The notes below the pieces were generated by a model. That model saw nothing but the letters and a program-made list of their open reading frames with translations. It was not told the origin of the DNA and did not search any database. Below are positions 1 through 8,458 of a stretch of DNA of 64,000 bases, one piece after another. Source of the DNA: Paracoccus sigandri (GTDB taxonomy: Bacteria > Pseudomonadota > Alphaproteobacteria > Rhodobacterales > Rhodobacteraceae); contig NZ_QNRC01000002.1 of assembly GCF_003709565.1 (NCBI RefSeq), positions 186,001-250,000 on the forward strand. The letters run 5' to 3'. The stretch's first letter is position 1. Every line of letters starts with the position of its first letter. The position numbers were made by a program, and so were the translations under genes.

Positions 1-48
1 GAGGCGCTGCACCTGTTCGAGGCCGAAAGCGGCCGGCGCATCGGCTAG
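1..48 (+). CDS. C-terminal end of an unidentified gene (partial)
   Basis: The first 15 codons read EALHLFEAESGRRIG and end in TAG at 46-48. The codon use is high G+C at third positions like the neighbouring genes. The frame is open to the left edge, so this is probably the tail of a plus-strand gene convergent with the DUF192 gene 9 bases away. Too short to assign a family; it could also be a chance open frame. Confidence 0.4.
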   Translation, partial: EALHLFEAESGRRIG

Positions 49-57
49 GCGGGCCGC

Positions 58-570
58 CTAGCGGCAGGGCCAGGCGGCGCGCGCCGCATCCAGGCGCGGA
101 TGGGCCAGCGCCTGCCCCACGCGCAGCCCCAGCCGCGCGGCCTCGCCGCCGCCGATTTCCAGCACCATCAGCCGTTCGGGATCGGGGTCGCCCGGCGCGG
201 CGCCGGGGATCGGGGTCTCGTCCAGCGGGCGGGCCTGGGGGTGGATATGGCGGATCACGCCGCGGTCATCGATGAAGACGATGTCCAGCGGAATGAAGGT
301 GTTGCGCATCCAGAAGAACAACGGCGCGGGGCGCGGATAGACGAACAGCATCCCCTGCCCCCGCGGCAAGGACCGCCGGAACATCAGCCCCTGCGCCCGC
401 GAGGCGGCATCGTCGGCGATCTCGACCCGGATCTTCAGCGGCGCCGAATCACCCTGCAGCAGCACCAGATCGTCGGCGCAGACCGGCGCGGTCGCGAAAG
501 CCGCGCTGCCCGAAAGCAGCGCGGTGAAGGCAAGTGTCAGAAAGGCAGATCGAATCCTATTCGGCCACAT
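58..570 (-). CDS. DUF192 family exported protein
   Basis: The mature region carries the DUF192 signature: a GLMFR turn, then MLFVYP, then the aromatic stretch FWMRNTFIPLDIVFID. Family members are small single-domain exported proteins of unknown biochemical role. The start chosen at 570 (MWPNRIRSAFLT) gives a short basic n-region and a hydrophobic core ending near ATAPVCA, a normal signal peptide. A longer frame from 606 is open but would overlap the upstream cold-shock gene by 50 bases and gives a long n-region; neither start has a clear Shine-Dalgarno. With either start the gene overlaps the 3' end of the cold-shock gene on the same strand, so the two are probably translationally coupled. 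Family assignment is confident; function is unknown. Confidence 0.85.
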   Translation of the reverse strand: MWPNRIRSAFLTLAFTALLSGSAAFATAPVCADDLVLLQGDSAPLKIRVEIADDAASRAQGLMFRRSLPRGQGMLFVYPRPAPLFFWMRNTFIPLDIVFIDDRGVIRHIHPQARPLDETPIPGAAPGDPDPERLMVLEIGGGEAARLGLRVGQALAHPRLDAARAAWPCR

Positions 571-1162
571 GGGCCAGATCTTCGACCTGTTCGCCGACTT
601 TGTCATCCTTCAGGCCTGCGGCGACGGCCTTATGGGAGGGGCAGTTGGCGCTGTCCCAGCTGCAGATCTGCGCCGCCATCAGGCCGCGCGGGCCCTCGAT
701 GACGCGGATGCAGACGGCCTCGCCGATGGCAAGGTCGCCGAAGCCGGAATGGCGCAACACCTCGATATGGATGAAGACGTCGTCCCCATGCCCGAAGATA
801 TTGGCAAAGCCGAAGCCCTTCGCCTTGTCGAACCATTTCACCCGTGCCGGGCGCAGCGGCAGGTCATCGATCTGCTCGATCACCTCCTTGCCCAGATCGG
901 CGATCGGCGGCGTGCCGTCGCTGGCCGGAGGCTCGATGCTGACGATCTCGCTGGCCTGGAGGCCGCGCGACGTCGGCTGCACCCAGGCGCTGATGCGCGA
1001 CTGGTCCGCCACCGAGCTGCGCCCGAAATTGCGCAGCACGTTCGCGTGAAGAAGAATGTCCGACTGACCGTCTCCGTTCACGATGAACCCGTAACCCTTG
1101 GCAGGGTCATACCATTTCACAAGCCCTGTTATCAGGAACGGCTTGTCTTCATCCTTTGTCAT
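557..1162 (-). CDS. double cold-shock-domain protein
   Basis: About 201 residues with two cold-shock domains. The first has VKWYDPAKGYGFIV and DILLH, the second VKWFDKAKGFGFAN and DVFIH; these are the RNP1 and RNP2 single-strand nucleic-acid-binding strands. The domains are separated by a linker of roughly 25 residues, and the C-terminal tail is charged. Proteins of this two-domain form are typical of alphaproteobacteria and are inferred to act as RNA chaperones or antiterminators. The ATG at 1162 (MTKDEDKPF) is preferred over the longer open frame from 1249 because a GGTGAAG sequence precedes it and the domain starts soon after. The gene lies head to tail with DUF192. Confidence 0.9.
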   Translation of the reverse strand: MTKDEDKPFLITGLVKWYDPAKGYGFIVNGDGQSDILLHANVLRNFGRSSVADQSRISAWVQPTSRGLQASEIVSIEPPASDGTPPIADLGKEVIEQIDDLPLRPARVKWFDKAKGFGFANIFGHGDDVFIHIEVLRHSGFGDLAIGEAVCIRVIEGPRGLMAAQICSWDSANCPSHKAVAAGLKDDKVGEQVEDLAHVAE

Positions 1163-1332
1163 CACTTCACCGTCATGCGCGGGACGCGTTCTGAGGTCGG
1201 AGACCGGTATCGGTGCGATACACCGTTCAGTTGGGTTTACTTCGACCAAAGACCGCGCGGGCTGGTGGTGCCACCGCGCTTGTTTGTTGCCTTAAAGGGG
1301 GATGTTGAGCCGCCTTTTCGTCGCCGTCAACC

Positions 1333-1935
1333 TTAAGGTGAAAGTCTTTTGACCGACCAGCGATTGTTTGCCTGCAGTTCCCAGCAAAAACGATCATGCA
1401 GGCGGAAGGCGCCATCGGCCCAGAACTCGATCTGCACAGGCCGGATGCAAAATCCCCCCCAGAAGGGCGGCCGCAGCGGGTTGGTGCCGTGAATCAGCCC
1501 CTGCCGCGCGGCCTCGGCCATCAGCGTGGCGCGACTCTCCAGCGGCCGCGACTGCGCCGAGGCCCAGGCGCCCAGCCGGCTTTGCAGCGCCCGGCTGGCG
1601 AAATAGGCATCGGCCTTCGCGCCCTCCTCGCGCGTCACCGTGCCGCGCACCCGGATCTGGCGGCGCAGCGATTTCCAGTGCATCACGAAGGCCGCCTTGC
1701 CGGTCGCCGCGATCTGCCGGCCCTTGGCGCTTTCGTAATTGGTATAGAAGACGAAACGGTCCGCGCCGATCTCCTTCAGCAGGACCATGCGCACATCGGG
1801 CATCCCCGCCTCGTCCACCGTCGCCAGGGCGATGGCGTCGGGATCGTTCGGCTCGGTTTTCTCCGCCTCTGCCAGCCAATTGCGGGCGATGGCGAAGGGA
1901 TCCTCTCCTGCAAAGATACCACTGCGATCTGCCAT
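1333..1935 (-). CDS. pdxH: pyridoxamine 5'-phosphate oxidase
   Basis: A 200-residue FMN flavoprotein that oxidises pyridoxine or pyridoxamine 5'-phosphate to pyridoxal 5'-phosphate, the last step of vitamin B6 synthesis and salvage. Visible family features are [22 protein letters not shown] for the FMN-binding strands (split here as VRMVLLK and FVFYTNYES), [19 protein letters not shown], and the C-terminal RPPFWGG, RLHDRF and RLSP blocks. The length matches the family. The start at 1935 (MADRSGIF) is taken instead of the open frame to 2013 because the extra residues run into the fabI leader and are not family-like. It is divergent from fabI with about 78 bases between the starts. Confidence 0.95.
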   Translation of the reverse strand: MADRSGIFAGEDPFAIARNWLAEAEKTEPNDPDAIALATVDEAGMPDVRMVLLKEIGADRFVFYTNYESAKGRQIAATGKAAFVMHWKSLRRQIRVRGTVTREEGAKADAYFASRALQSRLGAWASAQSRPLESRATLMAEAARQGLIHGTNPLRPPFWGGFCIRPVQIEFWADGAFRLHDRFCWELQANNRWSVKRLSP

Positions 1936-2013
1936 GTTTCCCCCTTGCGCTTGATGCCGCCAGACCTTTCGCCTAAGCACATCACAAAGGGTTGAAACCG
2001 CGAGGAGCGGCAC

Positions 2014-2841
2014 ATGTCAAGCGAGCAGATGTCCGGACTGATGGCTGGAAAACGCGGGCTCATCATGGGTCTTGCCAACGACAAATCCATTGCGTGGGGA
2101 ATCGCGCGCGCACTGTCCGGCGCCGGGGCCGAGCTGGCCTTCTCCTATCAGGGCGAGGCGCTGAAGCGCCGGGTCGATCCGCTGGCCGCCCAGCTGGGGT
2201 CGACGCTGGTCCTGCCCTGCGACGTCGGCGACGAGGCATCGATCGAGGCGCTGTTCCAGTCGCTGCAGGCCGAATGGGGCGGCCTGGACTTCATCGTCCA
2301 CGCCATCGGCTTCTCCGACAAGGAACAGCTGCGCGGCCGCTATGCGGAAACCACGCGCGACAATTTCCTGATGACCATGGACATCTCGGTCTATTCCTTC
2401 ACCGCCGTCGCCCGCCGCGCGGCGGCGATGATGCAGGGGGGCGGCTCGATCCTGACGCTGACCTATTACGGCGCCGAACGGGTGATGCCGCATTACAACG
2501 TCATGGGCGTGGCCAAGGCGGCGCTGGAGGCCAGCGTGCGCTACCTGGCCGAGGATTTCGGCAAGGACGGCATCCGCGTCAACGCGATCAGCGCCGGGCC
2601 GATCAAGACGCTGGCCGCCAGCGGCATCGGCGATTTCCGCTATATCCTGAAATGGAACGAGCTGAACTCGCCCCTGCGCCGCAACGTCACCATCGAGGAT
2701 GTCGGCAATTCCGCGCTGTATCTGCTGTCGCCGCTTGGCGCCGGCGTGACCGGCGAGACGCATCACGTCGATGCCGGCTATCACGTCGTCGGCATGAAGG
2801 CGGTGGACGCCCCCGACATCGAGACGGTGAAGAAGGACTGA
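2014..2841 (+). CDS. fabI: enoyl-[acyl-carrier-protein] reductase (NADH)
   Basis: A 275-residue short-chain reductase that reduces trans-2-enoyl-ACP in each round of type II fatty-acid elongation; the target of triclosan-type inhibitors. It begins with the FabI-type nucleotide-binding segment [17 protein letters not shown]. The FabI catalytic spacing Tyr-x6-Lys is present as Y161 and K168 in [11 protein letters not shown]. The ending [15 protein letters not shown] is also typical. The ATG at 2014 follows GAGGAGCGG. A LysE-type exporter starts only a few bases after the stop, so the two may be co-transcribed. An element resembling TTGATG-17-TAAGCA lies at 1951-1979 but is a weak promoter match. 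Confidence 0.97.
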   Translation: MSSEQMSGLMAGKRGLIMGLANDKSIAWGIARALSGAGAELAFSYQGEALKRRVDPLAAQLGSTLVLPCDVGDEASIEALFQSLQAEWGGLDFIVHAIGFSDKEQLRGRYAETTRDNFLMTMDISVYSFTAVARRAAAMMQGGGSILTLTYYGAERVMPHYNVMGVAKAALEASVRYLAEDFGKDGIRVNAISAGPIKTLAASGIGDFRYILKWNELNSPLRRNVTIEDVGNSALYLLSPLGAGVTGETHHVDAGYHVVGMKAVDAPDIETVKKD

Positions 2842-2845
2842 CCCG

Positions 2846-3460
2846 CTGCTGTCGGTCACGCTGGACCAGCTTGTCCTGTTCGTCGGCACGTTGGCCGTGG
2901 CGATCCTGTCGCCCGGCCCCGGCGTGATCGCCGTCAGCCAGAGCGCCTTCGCGCTGGGGCGCCGCCGCGCCCTGCCCTATGGCTGGGGGCTGGCGCTCGG
3001 CGCCTCGCTGTGGTGCCTGTTCGCGCTTCTGGGGCTGACGGTGCTGTTCCGCGTCCTGCCCTGGACCTTCACCGCCCTGCGCCTGGCCGGCGGGGCCTAT
3101 CTGATCTGGATCGCCTGGCAGATGTGGCGGCACGCGGCCGATCCGCTGCCCGATCCGCTGGACGCGCGCATGGGGATGAGCTTTCCGGGCGGCATGGCGC
3201 TGAACCTGTCGAACCCGAAGCCGGCGCTGTTCTATTCGGCGGTGCTGCTGTCGATCTTCCCCTCGGTGCTGTCGGCGGGCGACAAGGCGGTGATTTACGC
3301 CACGGCACTTTCGGTCGAGCTGGCATTTTATACCGCGCTGGCGTCGCTGATGGCCTTGCCATGGTTGCGTCGTCGCTATTATGCGTCGAAATTCTGGATC
3401 GACCGGGGCGCGGCCGCGCTGATCGGCCTGCTGGGCCTGTCCCTGATCCTGCGGCTTTGA
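2846..3460 (+). CDS. LysE/RhtB family translocator
   Basis: An inner-membrane amino-acid exporter family protein with about six hydrophobic segments and the diagnostic SPGPGVIAV motif in the first helix; [13 protein letters not shown] is the second family motif. No ATG precedes SPGPG at the expected distance. The nearest standard codon is TTG at 2891, which would cut away half of the first membrane helix. A CTG at 2846 would give [20 protein letters not shown], the usual N-terminus of the family, and AAGGA sits 8 bases before it inside the end of fabI. I therefore favour CTG 2846 (or 2849); a conservative call would be 2891-3460. Substrate cannot be told. Confidence 0.85.
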   Translation: MLSVTLDQLVLFVGTLAVAILSPGPGVIAVSQSAFALGRRRALPYGWGLALGASLWCLFALLGLTVLFRVLPWTFTALRLAGGAYLIWIAWQMWRHAADPLPDPLDARMGMSFPGGMALNLSNPKPALFYSAVLLSIFPSVLSAGDKAVIYATALSVELAFYTALASLMALPWLRRRYYASKFWIDRGAAALIGLLGLSLILRL

Positions 3461-3474
3461 AGAAAGGAAGGACA

Positions 3475-3963
3475 ATGATCGACCGCCTGCCCCACGAGAA
3501 GGGATTTCACGTCAGCTGGGACCAGCTTCACCGCGATGCGCGCGCCCTGGCATGGCGGCTGGACGGCACCGAATGGCGCGCCGTGGTGGCGGTGACGCGG
3601 GGCGGGCTGGTCCCGGCGATGATCGTCGCGCGCGAACTGGACATCCGCACCATCGACACGATCAGCATCAAGTCCTACCACAAGCAGGAACAGGGCGGGC
3701 TGAAGGTCCTGAAAAGCCCCGATCCGCAGCTGATGCGCGATGGCGAGGGCATCCTGGTCGTCGACGACCTGGTCGATTCCGGCCGCACGCTGGAACTGAT
3801 CCGCGAGATGTTCCCCAAGGCCCATTTCGCCACCGTCTATGCCAAGCCCAAGGGCAAGCCGATGGTGCAGAGCTATGTCACCGAGGTCAGCCAGGACACC
3901 TGGATCTTCTTCCCCTGGGACATGGCGCTGCAATATGTCCAGCCCTATCGCGGCGAGGACTGA
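3475..3963 (+). CDS. gpt: xanthine(-guanine) phosphoribosyltransferase
   Basis: A 162-residue type I phosphoribosyltransferase that converts xanthine or guanine plus PRPP to the nucleotide in purine salvage. The PRPP-binding loop is [13 protein letters not shown], preceded by the flexible-loop segment [13 protein letters not shown] and the early VTRGGLVPA strand; these are the features of the Gpt branch. The PWDMALQY segment near the end is also typical of Gpt. The ATG at 3475 follows GAAAGGAAGGA. It sits 14 bases after the LysE gene and is likely in the same transcript. Confidence 0.95.
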   Translation: MIDRLPHEKGFHVSWDQLHRDARALAWRLDGTEWRAVVAVTRGGLVPAMIVARELDIRTIDTISIKSYHKQEQGGLKVLKSPDPQLMRDGEGILVVDDLVDSGRTLELIREMFPKAHFATVYAKPKGKPMVQSYVTEVSQDTWIFFPWDMALQYVQPYRGED

Positions 3964-4122
3964 GCCCCGCCGCCAGGGTTTCGGACGGGCTTTCGGGCGG
4001 ATGCAGATCACGGGGATGTGAACGCGCAGCGGCGATCGGCAGGAACCGCCGAAGGGGCCAGGCCATTGATCCTTCAACGAGACGGGCCATCGCGTCCGCT
4101 TCGCCTAATAAGGAGGATAGAC

Positions 4123-4884
4123 ATGCGCAAGCTTCTGTTGACCACCACGATTGCCCTTCCCTTTACCTTCGGCGCGGCGCTGGCCCAGGACACCGCCCCC
4201 GAGCCCACCGACGATCCCGCCGCCACGACCGAGCCGCTGGAAATGGAAACCGATCCGGCAACCGATCCCGCGGCCGACCCGGCTGCGGACCCTGCCGCTG
4301 ATCCCGCCGCCGACCCGCTGGCCGACCCTGCGGCTGATCCGGCAGCGGACCCGGCCGCCGATCCGATGGCTGATCCGGCCACCGATCCGGCAGCGGACCC
4401 CGCGGCTGATCCGATGGCCGATCCCGCCGCGGACCCCCTTGCTGATCCGGCCGCCGAAGACGGCGCGGAAGACGCCGAGGCCGCCGCGCTGGAGGCCGCC
4501 GCCGGCGAGAAGGTCGCCCGCGAGCAGGCCGCCAACGAGTTGCGCCTGGAATGGATCACCGACGCGACGGTGACAGCGCCTGACGGCACCCGCATCGGCG
4601 GCATCACCGACCTGATCGTGGACGGCGAATCCGGCCAGATGATCGCCGCGACGATCGGCGTAGGCGGCTTCCTCGGCATCGGCGCCAAGCAGATCGCCGT
4701 TCCCTGGGAACAGCTGACCATCAACTACGACGCGCAGGAAATCACCAGCGACCTGACCAAGGAAGAGGCCGACGCGGCCCCGGAATATGTCTTCCGCGAG
4801 CGTGAGCCCGCGCCGGGCAGCGAAGCGCCCGCCGACGGCATGGGTGGCGCGGACCCGATGGCGGAACCGGCGCCGCTGGACTGA
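4123..4884 (+). CDS. exported PRC-barrel protein with 17 DPxA tandem repeats
   Basis: A 253-residue protein with a signal peptide (MRKLLLTTTIALPF to ALAQ, about 22 residues). Residues about 44-111 are 17 successive four-residue units of the form DPAA, DPAT, DPLA or DPMA, encoded by a 12-base tandem repeat at 4252-4455. A short acidic and alanine-rich helix-prone stretch follows, then a PRC-barrel domain at about residues 137-215 (RIGGITDLIVDGESG, GIGAKQIAVPWEQL). The C-terminal tail is proline and acid rich. PRC-barrel proteins of this exported type are common in alphaproteobacteria; their function is not established. The ATG follows AGGAGG. The repeat would form an extended negatively charged spacer, possibly lifting the barrel from the membrane or cell wall; that is inference. 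Confidence 0.85.
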   Translation: MRKLLLTTTIALPFTFGAALAQDTAPEPTDDPAATTEPLEMETDPATDPAADPAADPAADPAADPLADPAADPAADPAADPMADPATDPAADPAADPMADPAADPLADPAAEDGAEDAEAAALEAAAGEKVAREQAANELRLEWITDATVTAPDGTRIGGITDLIVDGESGQMIAATIGVGGFLGIGAKQIAVPWEQLTINYDAQEITSDLTKEEADAAPEYVFREREPAPGSEAPADGMGGADPMAEPAPLD

Positions 4885-4911
4885 TCCACTCAATCCACTC
4901 ACCGGAACGCG

Positions 4912-4937
4912 AAAGCGGCCCCTCGGGGCCGCTTTCT
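4912..4937 (+). terminator. intrinsic terminator after the PRC-barrel gene
   Basis: A perfect 11-base-pair stem (AAAGCGGCCCC with GGGGCCGCTTT) with a two-base loop, followed by TTTCTCCTT. The stem is flanked by A and T runs, so it could also serve the convergent trpE gene ending at 4971. Confidence 0.8.
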
Positions 4938-4970
4938 CCTTGCGCGCTGGCCCGGCCGTTCGGCCTTTCT

Positions 4971-6479
4971 TCAACCGTTGCCGCGCACGAAGCGGGCCGC
5001 GCCTTCGGCGGCGCGCTGCAGCGCCCGGCTCTTGTTGACGGTTTCCTGGAACTCGGCCTCGGGGTCGCTGTCATAGACCACGCCGCCGCCGGCCTGGATA
5101 TAGAGCGCGCCGTCCTTCACGACGCCGGTGCGCAGGGCGATGCACATGTCCATCTCGCCATTGGCGGCGAAATAGCCCACGCCGCCGGCATAGACGCCGC
5201 GCTTCTCGGGCTCCAGCTCGTCGATGATCTCCATCGCGCGGACCTTGGGCGCACCCGAGACGGTGCCCGCCGGCAGCCCGGCCAGCAGCGCCGACAGCGC
5301 GTCCTCGCCCTCGCGCAGCTCGCCCACCACGTTCGAGACGATATGCATGACGTGGCTGTAGCGCTCGATGGTGAATTGCTCGGTCGGGCGGACGGTGCCG
5401 GTCTTCGCCACCCGGCCGACATCGTTGCGGCCCAGATCCAGCAGCATCAGATGCTCGGCCAGCTCCTTCTGGTCGCCCAGCAGGTCGGCCTCCAGCGCGC
5501 GGTCCTCGGCCTCGTCCGCGCCGCGCGGGCGGGTGCCGGCGATGGGACGGACCGTCACCTCGCCGTCGCGCAGCCGGACCAGGATCTCGGGGCTGGCGCC
5601 GACGATCTGGAAGCCGCCCATGTTCAGGAAGAACATGAAGGGCGAGGGGTTGGTGCGGCGCAAGCTGCGATAGAGCGCGAAGGGCGGCAGCGGGAAATCC
5701 ATCCGCCAGCGCTGCGAGGGCACGACCTGGAAGATGTCGCCCGCGCGGATGTATTCCTTGGCCTTCTCGACCGCCGCCAGGTAATCGGCCCTGGTGAAGT
5801 TCGAGACCGGCTCGCCGATCCGCGCATCCTGCCCCAGCGCGCGCGGCTCGGAGGGCTGGCGGTCCAGCGACCGCAGCGCGTCCATCACCCGCTCGGCGGC
5901 GCGGGCATAGGCGGCGCGGGCATTGTCGGTGCCGTCATGCCATGCCGGCGCGCACAGCGTCACCTCGCCCTTCACCCCGTCCAGCACGGCGACGACCGAG
6001 GGCCGCATCAGCATCGCGTCGGGCAGGTCCAGCGGGTCGGGATTGACATGCGGCAGATGTTCCACCAGCCGGATCATGTCATAGCCCAGATAGCCGAACA
6101 GCCCGGCCGCGACCGGCGGCACGCCGTCGGGCAGGCGGTCGATCCGGCTTTCGGCGATCAGCGCGCGCAGGCTGTCCAGCGCCGGGCGATCCTCGGGCGT
6201 GAACTCGTCGGAAAAGCGGGCCTGGCGGTTCAGCCGGGCCCGGCCGTCGCGGCAGTCCCAGATCAGGTCGGGCTTCATGCCGACGATCGAGTAGCGGCCG
6301 CGCACCTCGCCGCCGGTGACCGATTCCAGCATGAAGGACATCGGCGCGGCTTCGGCCAGTTTCAGCATCAGGCTGACCGGGGTGTCCAGGTCGGCGGCCA
6401 GCCGGATGGTGACCAGCTGGTTCAGGCCTTCGGCCCAGCCGGCCTCGAACGCGGCGAAATCGGGGGTCAGGTCCATCAC
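4971..6479 (-). CDS. trpE: anthranilate synthase component I
   Basis: A 502-residue chorismate-using enzyme that, with TrpG, makes anthranilate in the first committed step of tryptophan synthesis. It has the N-terminal TrpE region with the tryptophan-feedback LLES-like segment (MLESVTGGEVRGRYSIVG), the chorismate-binding domain with IAGTRPRG, ELAEHLMLLDLGRNDVGRV, SHVMHIVSNVVGEL, and the C-terminal GGVGYFAANGEMDMCIALRT region. It overlaps the stop of the ppiD-like gene by four bases (ATGA), so it is translationally coupled to it. It is 4.2 kb away from and on the opposite strand to trpGDC. Confidence 0.97.
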   Translation of the reverse strand: MMDLTPDFAAFEAGWAEGLNQLVTIRLAADLDTPVSLMLKLAEAAPMSFMLESVTGGEVRGRYSIVGMKPDLIWDCRDGRARLNRQARFSDEFTPEDRPALDSLRALIAESRIDRLPDGVPPVAAGLFGYLGYDMIRLVEHLPHVNPDPLDLPDAMLMRPSVVAVLDGVKGEVTLCAPAWHDGTDNARAAYARAAERVMDALRSLDRQPSEPRALGQDARIGEPVSNFTRADYLAAVEKAKEYIRAGDIFQVVPSQRWRMDFPLPPFALYRSLRRTNPSPFMFFLNMGGFQIVGASPEILVRLRDGEVTVRPIAGTRPRGADEAEDRALEADLLGDQKELAEHLMLLDLGRNDVGRVAKTGTVRPTEQFTIERYSHVMHIVSNVVGELREGEDALSALLAGLPAGTVSGAPKVRAMEIIDELEPEKRGVYAGGVGYFAANGEMDMCIALRTGVVKDGALYIQAGGGVVYDSDPEAEFQETVNKSRALQRAAEGAARFVRGNG

Positions 6480-8392
6480 TGAACCTGCGTGTTCACGGCA
6501 TTGATGGCCGACTGGTTCATCTGCACCCCGGCACGCAGCTGGATGGCGCGGTTGTAATAGTCGAACAGGTCGGCCTGCAGGGTTTCGTCCAGCCGCCGGC
6601 CGACGGACTCGGCGACCTGCTGGCCGGTATCCTGCGACAGATCCGCGTCATGGACCGCATCCAGCCGCACCAGGAAGACCCGGTCCGAGGCATCGGCGAC
6701 CTCGACCTCGCCCGGCGCCGGGATGGCGAAGGCGCGGGCCAGCACCTCGGGCGGCAGGTTCTCGATCCAGCCGTCGCGGGTCAGCCCGGTTTCCTGCCTC
6801 CATTCGTCTTCGGCGGCGGGATCGGCCGGCTCGCCGGTCACGCTCTGGGCGGCGATGGCGGCTTCGGCCGGGACTTCGGGCGGCAGCGCGACACTCGCCT
6901 GCAGCCGCTCTTCCTCGGCCATGGTCAGCAGCATGCGATGGGTCTCGGCCTGCCGCCAATCCGCCAGCACCTCCTCGCGGACCTCGGCGAAGGGCTTCAG
7001 CGTCGGCGGCACGATCTCGTCCAGGCGCAGGGCGAAGATCCCGCCATCGTCCAGCCGCTCGATATGCGGAAAGTCATTGGCGCCGACCGCCGCGGCGCGT
7101 TCGCGGAAGGTTTCATAGCCGGCGATGCTGCCCTCTTGCGGCTCCTGCTCGGCGGTCCATTCGATCTGGCCCAGTTCCAGCGGCGTCGTCTCGGCCACCG
7201 CCTCCAGCGTCTCGCCCGCCGCCAGCATCTCCTCGAACTCGTCCGAGCGGGTCTCGATCACGCGGGCGGCGCGGTCGATGGCGGCCTCCTGGCGCAGCGA
7301 CTCGCGGGCCTGCTCGAAGGGGATATCCACCGGGTCGAGGATCGCGTTCATCTGATAGAGCGCCGGGCCAAGGTTGGTCTGGACCGGGCCGACCACGCCG
7401 GGCTGGTCCAGCGCGAAGACGGCATCGCCCGCGACCCCCAGCTGCTCCCTGGTCATCTCGCCCAGATAGACGTCGTCGATCTCCAGCCCGCGCTGCAGCA
7501 CCAGCGCCTCGAAGGGGATCTCGCCCGCGTCGATATCGGCGCGGCCCTGCTCGGCCGCCTCCTGCGAGGGCATGATCAGGCGGCTGACCATGCGGCGCTC
7601 GGGCTGCTGGTATTCGGCGATGTTCTGGTCATAGACCGCGCGCAGCGCCTCCTCGTCCAGCTCGACCTCGGGGGCCAGCATTTCCGGCGTCACCCAGAGA
7701 TAGGTCAGCTTGCGGATCTCGGGGGCGGTGAAGCGGTCGGCATTGGCCTTGTGCCAGGCCTCCAGCGTCGCCTCGTCGGGATCGGCCACCGGCTCGGGCA
7801 GCGCCTCGGCGGTCAGTTCGCGCCAGGACAAATCGCGCGTCTCCAGCAGCCATTTCGCGGTCTGGTCCACCATCGCCTGCGGCGTCCTGACCCCGCCCGT
7901 CACGGCCCGCTGCAGCAGCAGCCGCGCCTCGTCCACGCGCACCTCGGCCTCGAACTGCGCCTCGGTCAGGCCCTGGCGGCGCAGCACCTCGGAATAGGCG
8001 GCGCGGTCGAAGCGGCCGCTGGGGGCGCGGAAGGCGGGCGCGTCCGCGATCGACTGGACCACGCGCTCGTCGCCGACCGAGATGCCGATGATCCGCGCCT
8101 GTTCCTCCAGCGCGGCGGCGGTGACCAGCTGCGCCAGGATCGCGTTCGGGATGCCCATCTGCTGGGCCTGGGTCATGCCGATATGCTGGCCGGCCTGCTG
8201 CGACATCGCCTGCAGCTGGTTGCGCAATCCGCGCGAATAGTCGTCGGCGGTCAGCCGGGTCTCGCCCACATGCCCGATCGCGGTCGAGCCGCCCGAGAAG
8301 CTGGTCACGCCAAAGCCGCCAAGCCCCAGCACCATCAGGCCCGTCAGGATCCAGACGATGGTCGATTTGCCCTTGGTGCGCAGTTTCTTCAT
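6476..8392 (-). CDS. ppiD: PpiD-like periplasmic chaperone/peptidyl-prolyl isomerase
   Basis: A 638-residue protein with a cytoplasmic basic start (MKKLRTKGKSTIVW), one membrane helix (about residues 12-32) and a long periplasmic region. The N-terminal SurA_N-like chaperone part covers about residues 35-150 (SRGLRNQLQAMSQQAGQHIG region); parvulin-like segments follow at about 255-370 and 390-500. Members hold unfolded outer-membrane proteins as they leave the Sec channel. The parvulin active site looks poorly conserved, as in other PpiD proteins, so chaperone activity is more likely than isomerisation. The stop overlaps the trpE start. Confidence 0.9.
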   Translation of the reverse strand: MKKLRTKGKSTIVWILTGLMVLGLGGFGVTSFSGGSTAIGHVGETRLTADDYSRGLRNQLQAMSQQAGQHIGMTQAQQMGIPNAILAQLVTAAALEEQARIIGISVGDERVVQSIADAPAFRAPSGRFDRAAYSEVLRRQGLTEAQFEAEVRVDEARLLLQRAVTGGVRTPQAMVDQTAKWLLETRDLSWRELTAEALPEPVADPDEATLEAWHKANADRFTAPEIRKLTYLWVTPEMLAPEVELDEEALRAVYDQNIAEYQQPERRMVSRLIMPSQEAAEQGRADIDAGEIPFEALVLQRGLEIDDVYLGEMTREQLGVAGDAVFALDQPGVVGPVQTNLGPALYQMNAILDPVDIPFEQARESLRQEAAIDRAARVIETRSDEFEEMLAAGETLEAVAETTPLELGQIEWTAEQEPQEGSIAGYETFRERAAAVGANDFPHIERLDDGGIFALRLDEIVPPTLKPFAEVREEVLADWRQAETHRMLLTMAEEERLQASVALPPEVPAEAAIAAQSVTGEPADPAAEDEWRQETGLTRDGWIENLPPEVLARAFAIPAPGEVEVADASDRVFLVRLDAVHDADLSQDTGQQVAESVGRRLDETLQADLFDYYNRAIQLRAGVQMNQSAINAVNTQVQ

Positions 8393-8458
8393 GGCGCGGC
8401 CTTTCTCGTGGTCGTGTCGCCTGCGTCTTTAGGACGCCAGCCGTCGCGCCACAAGTGT

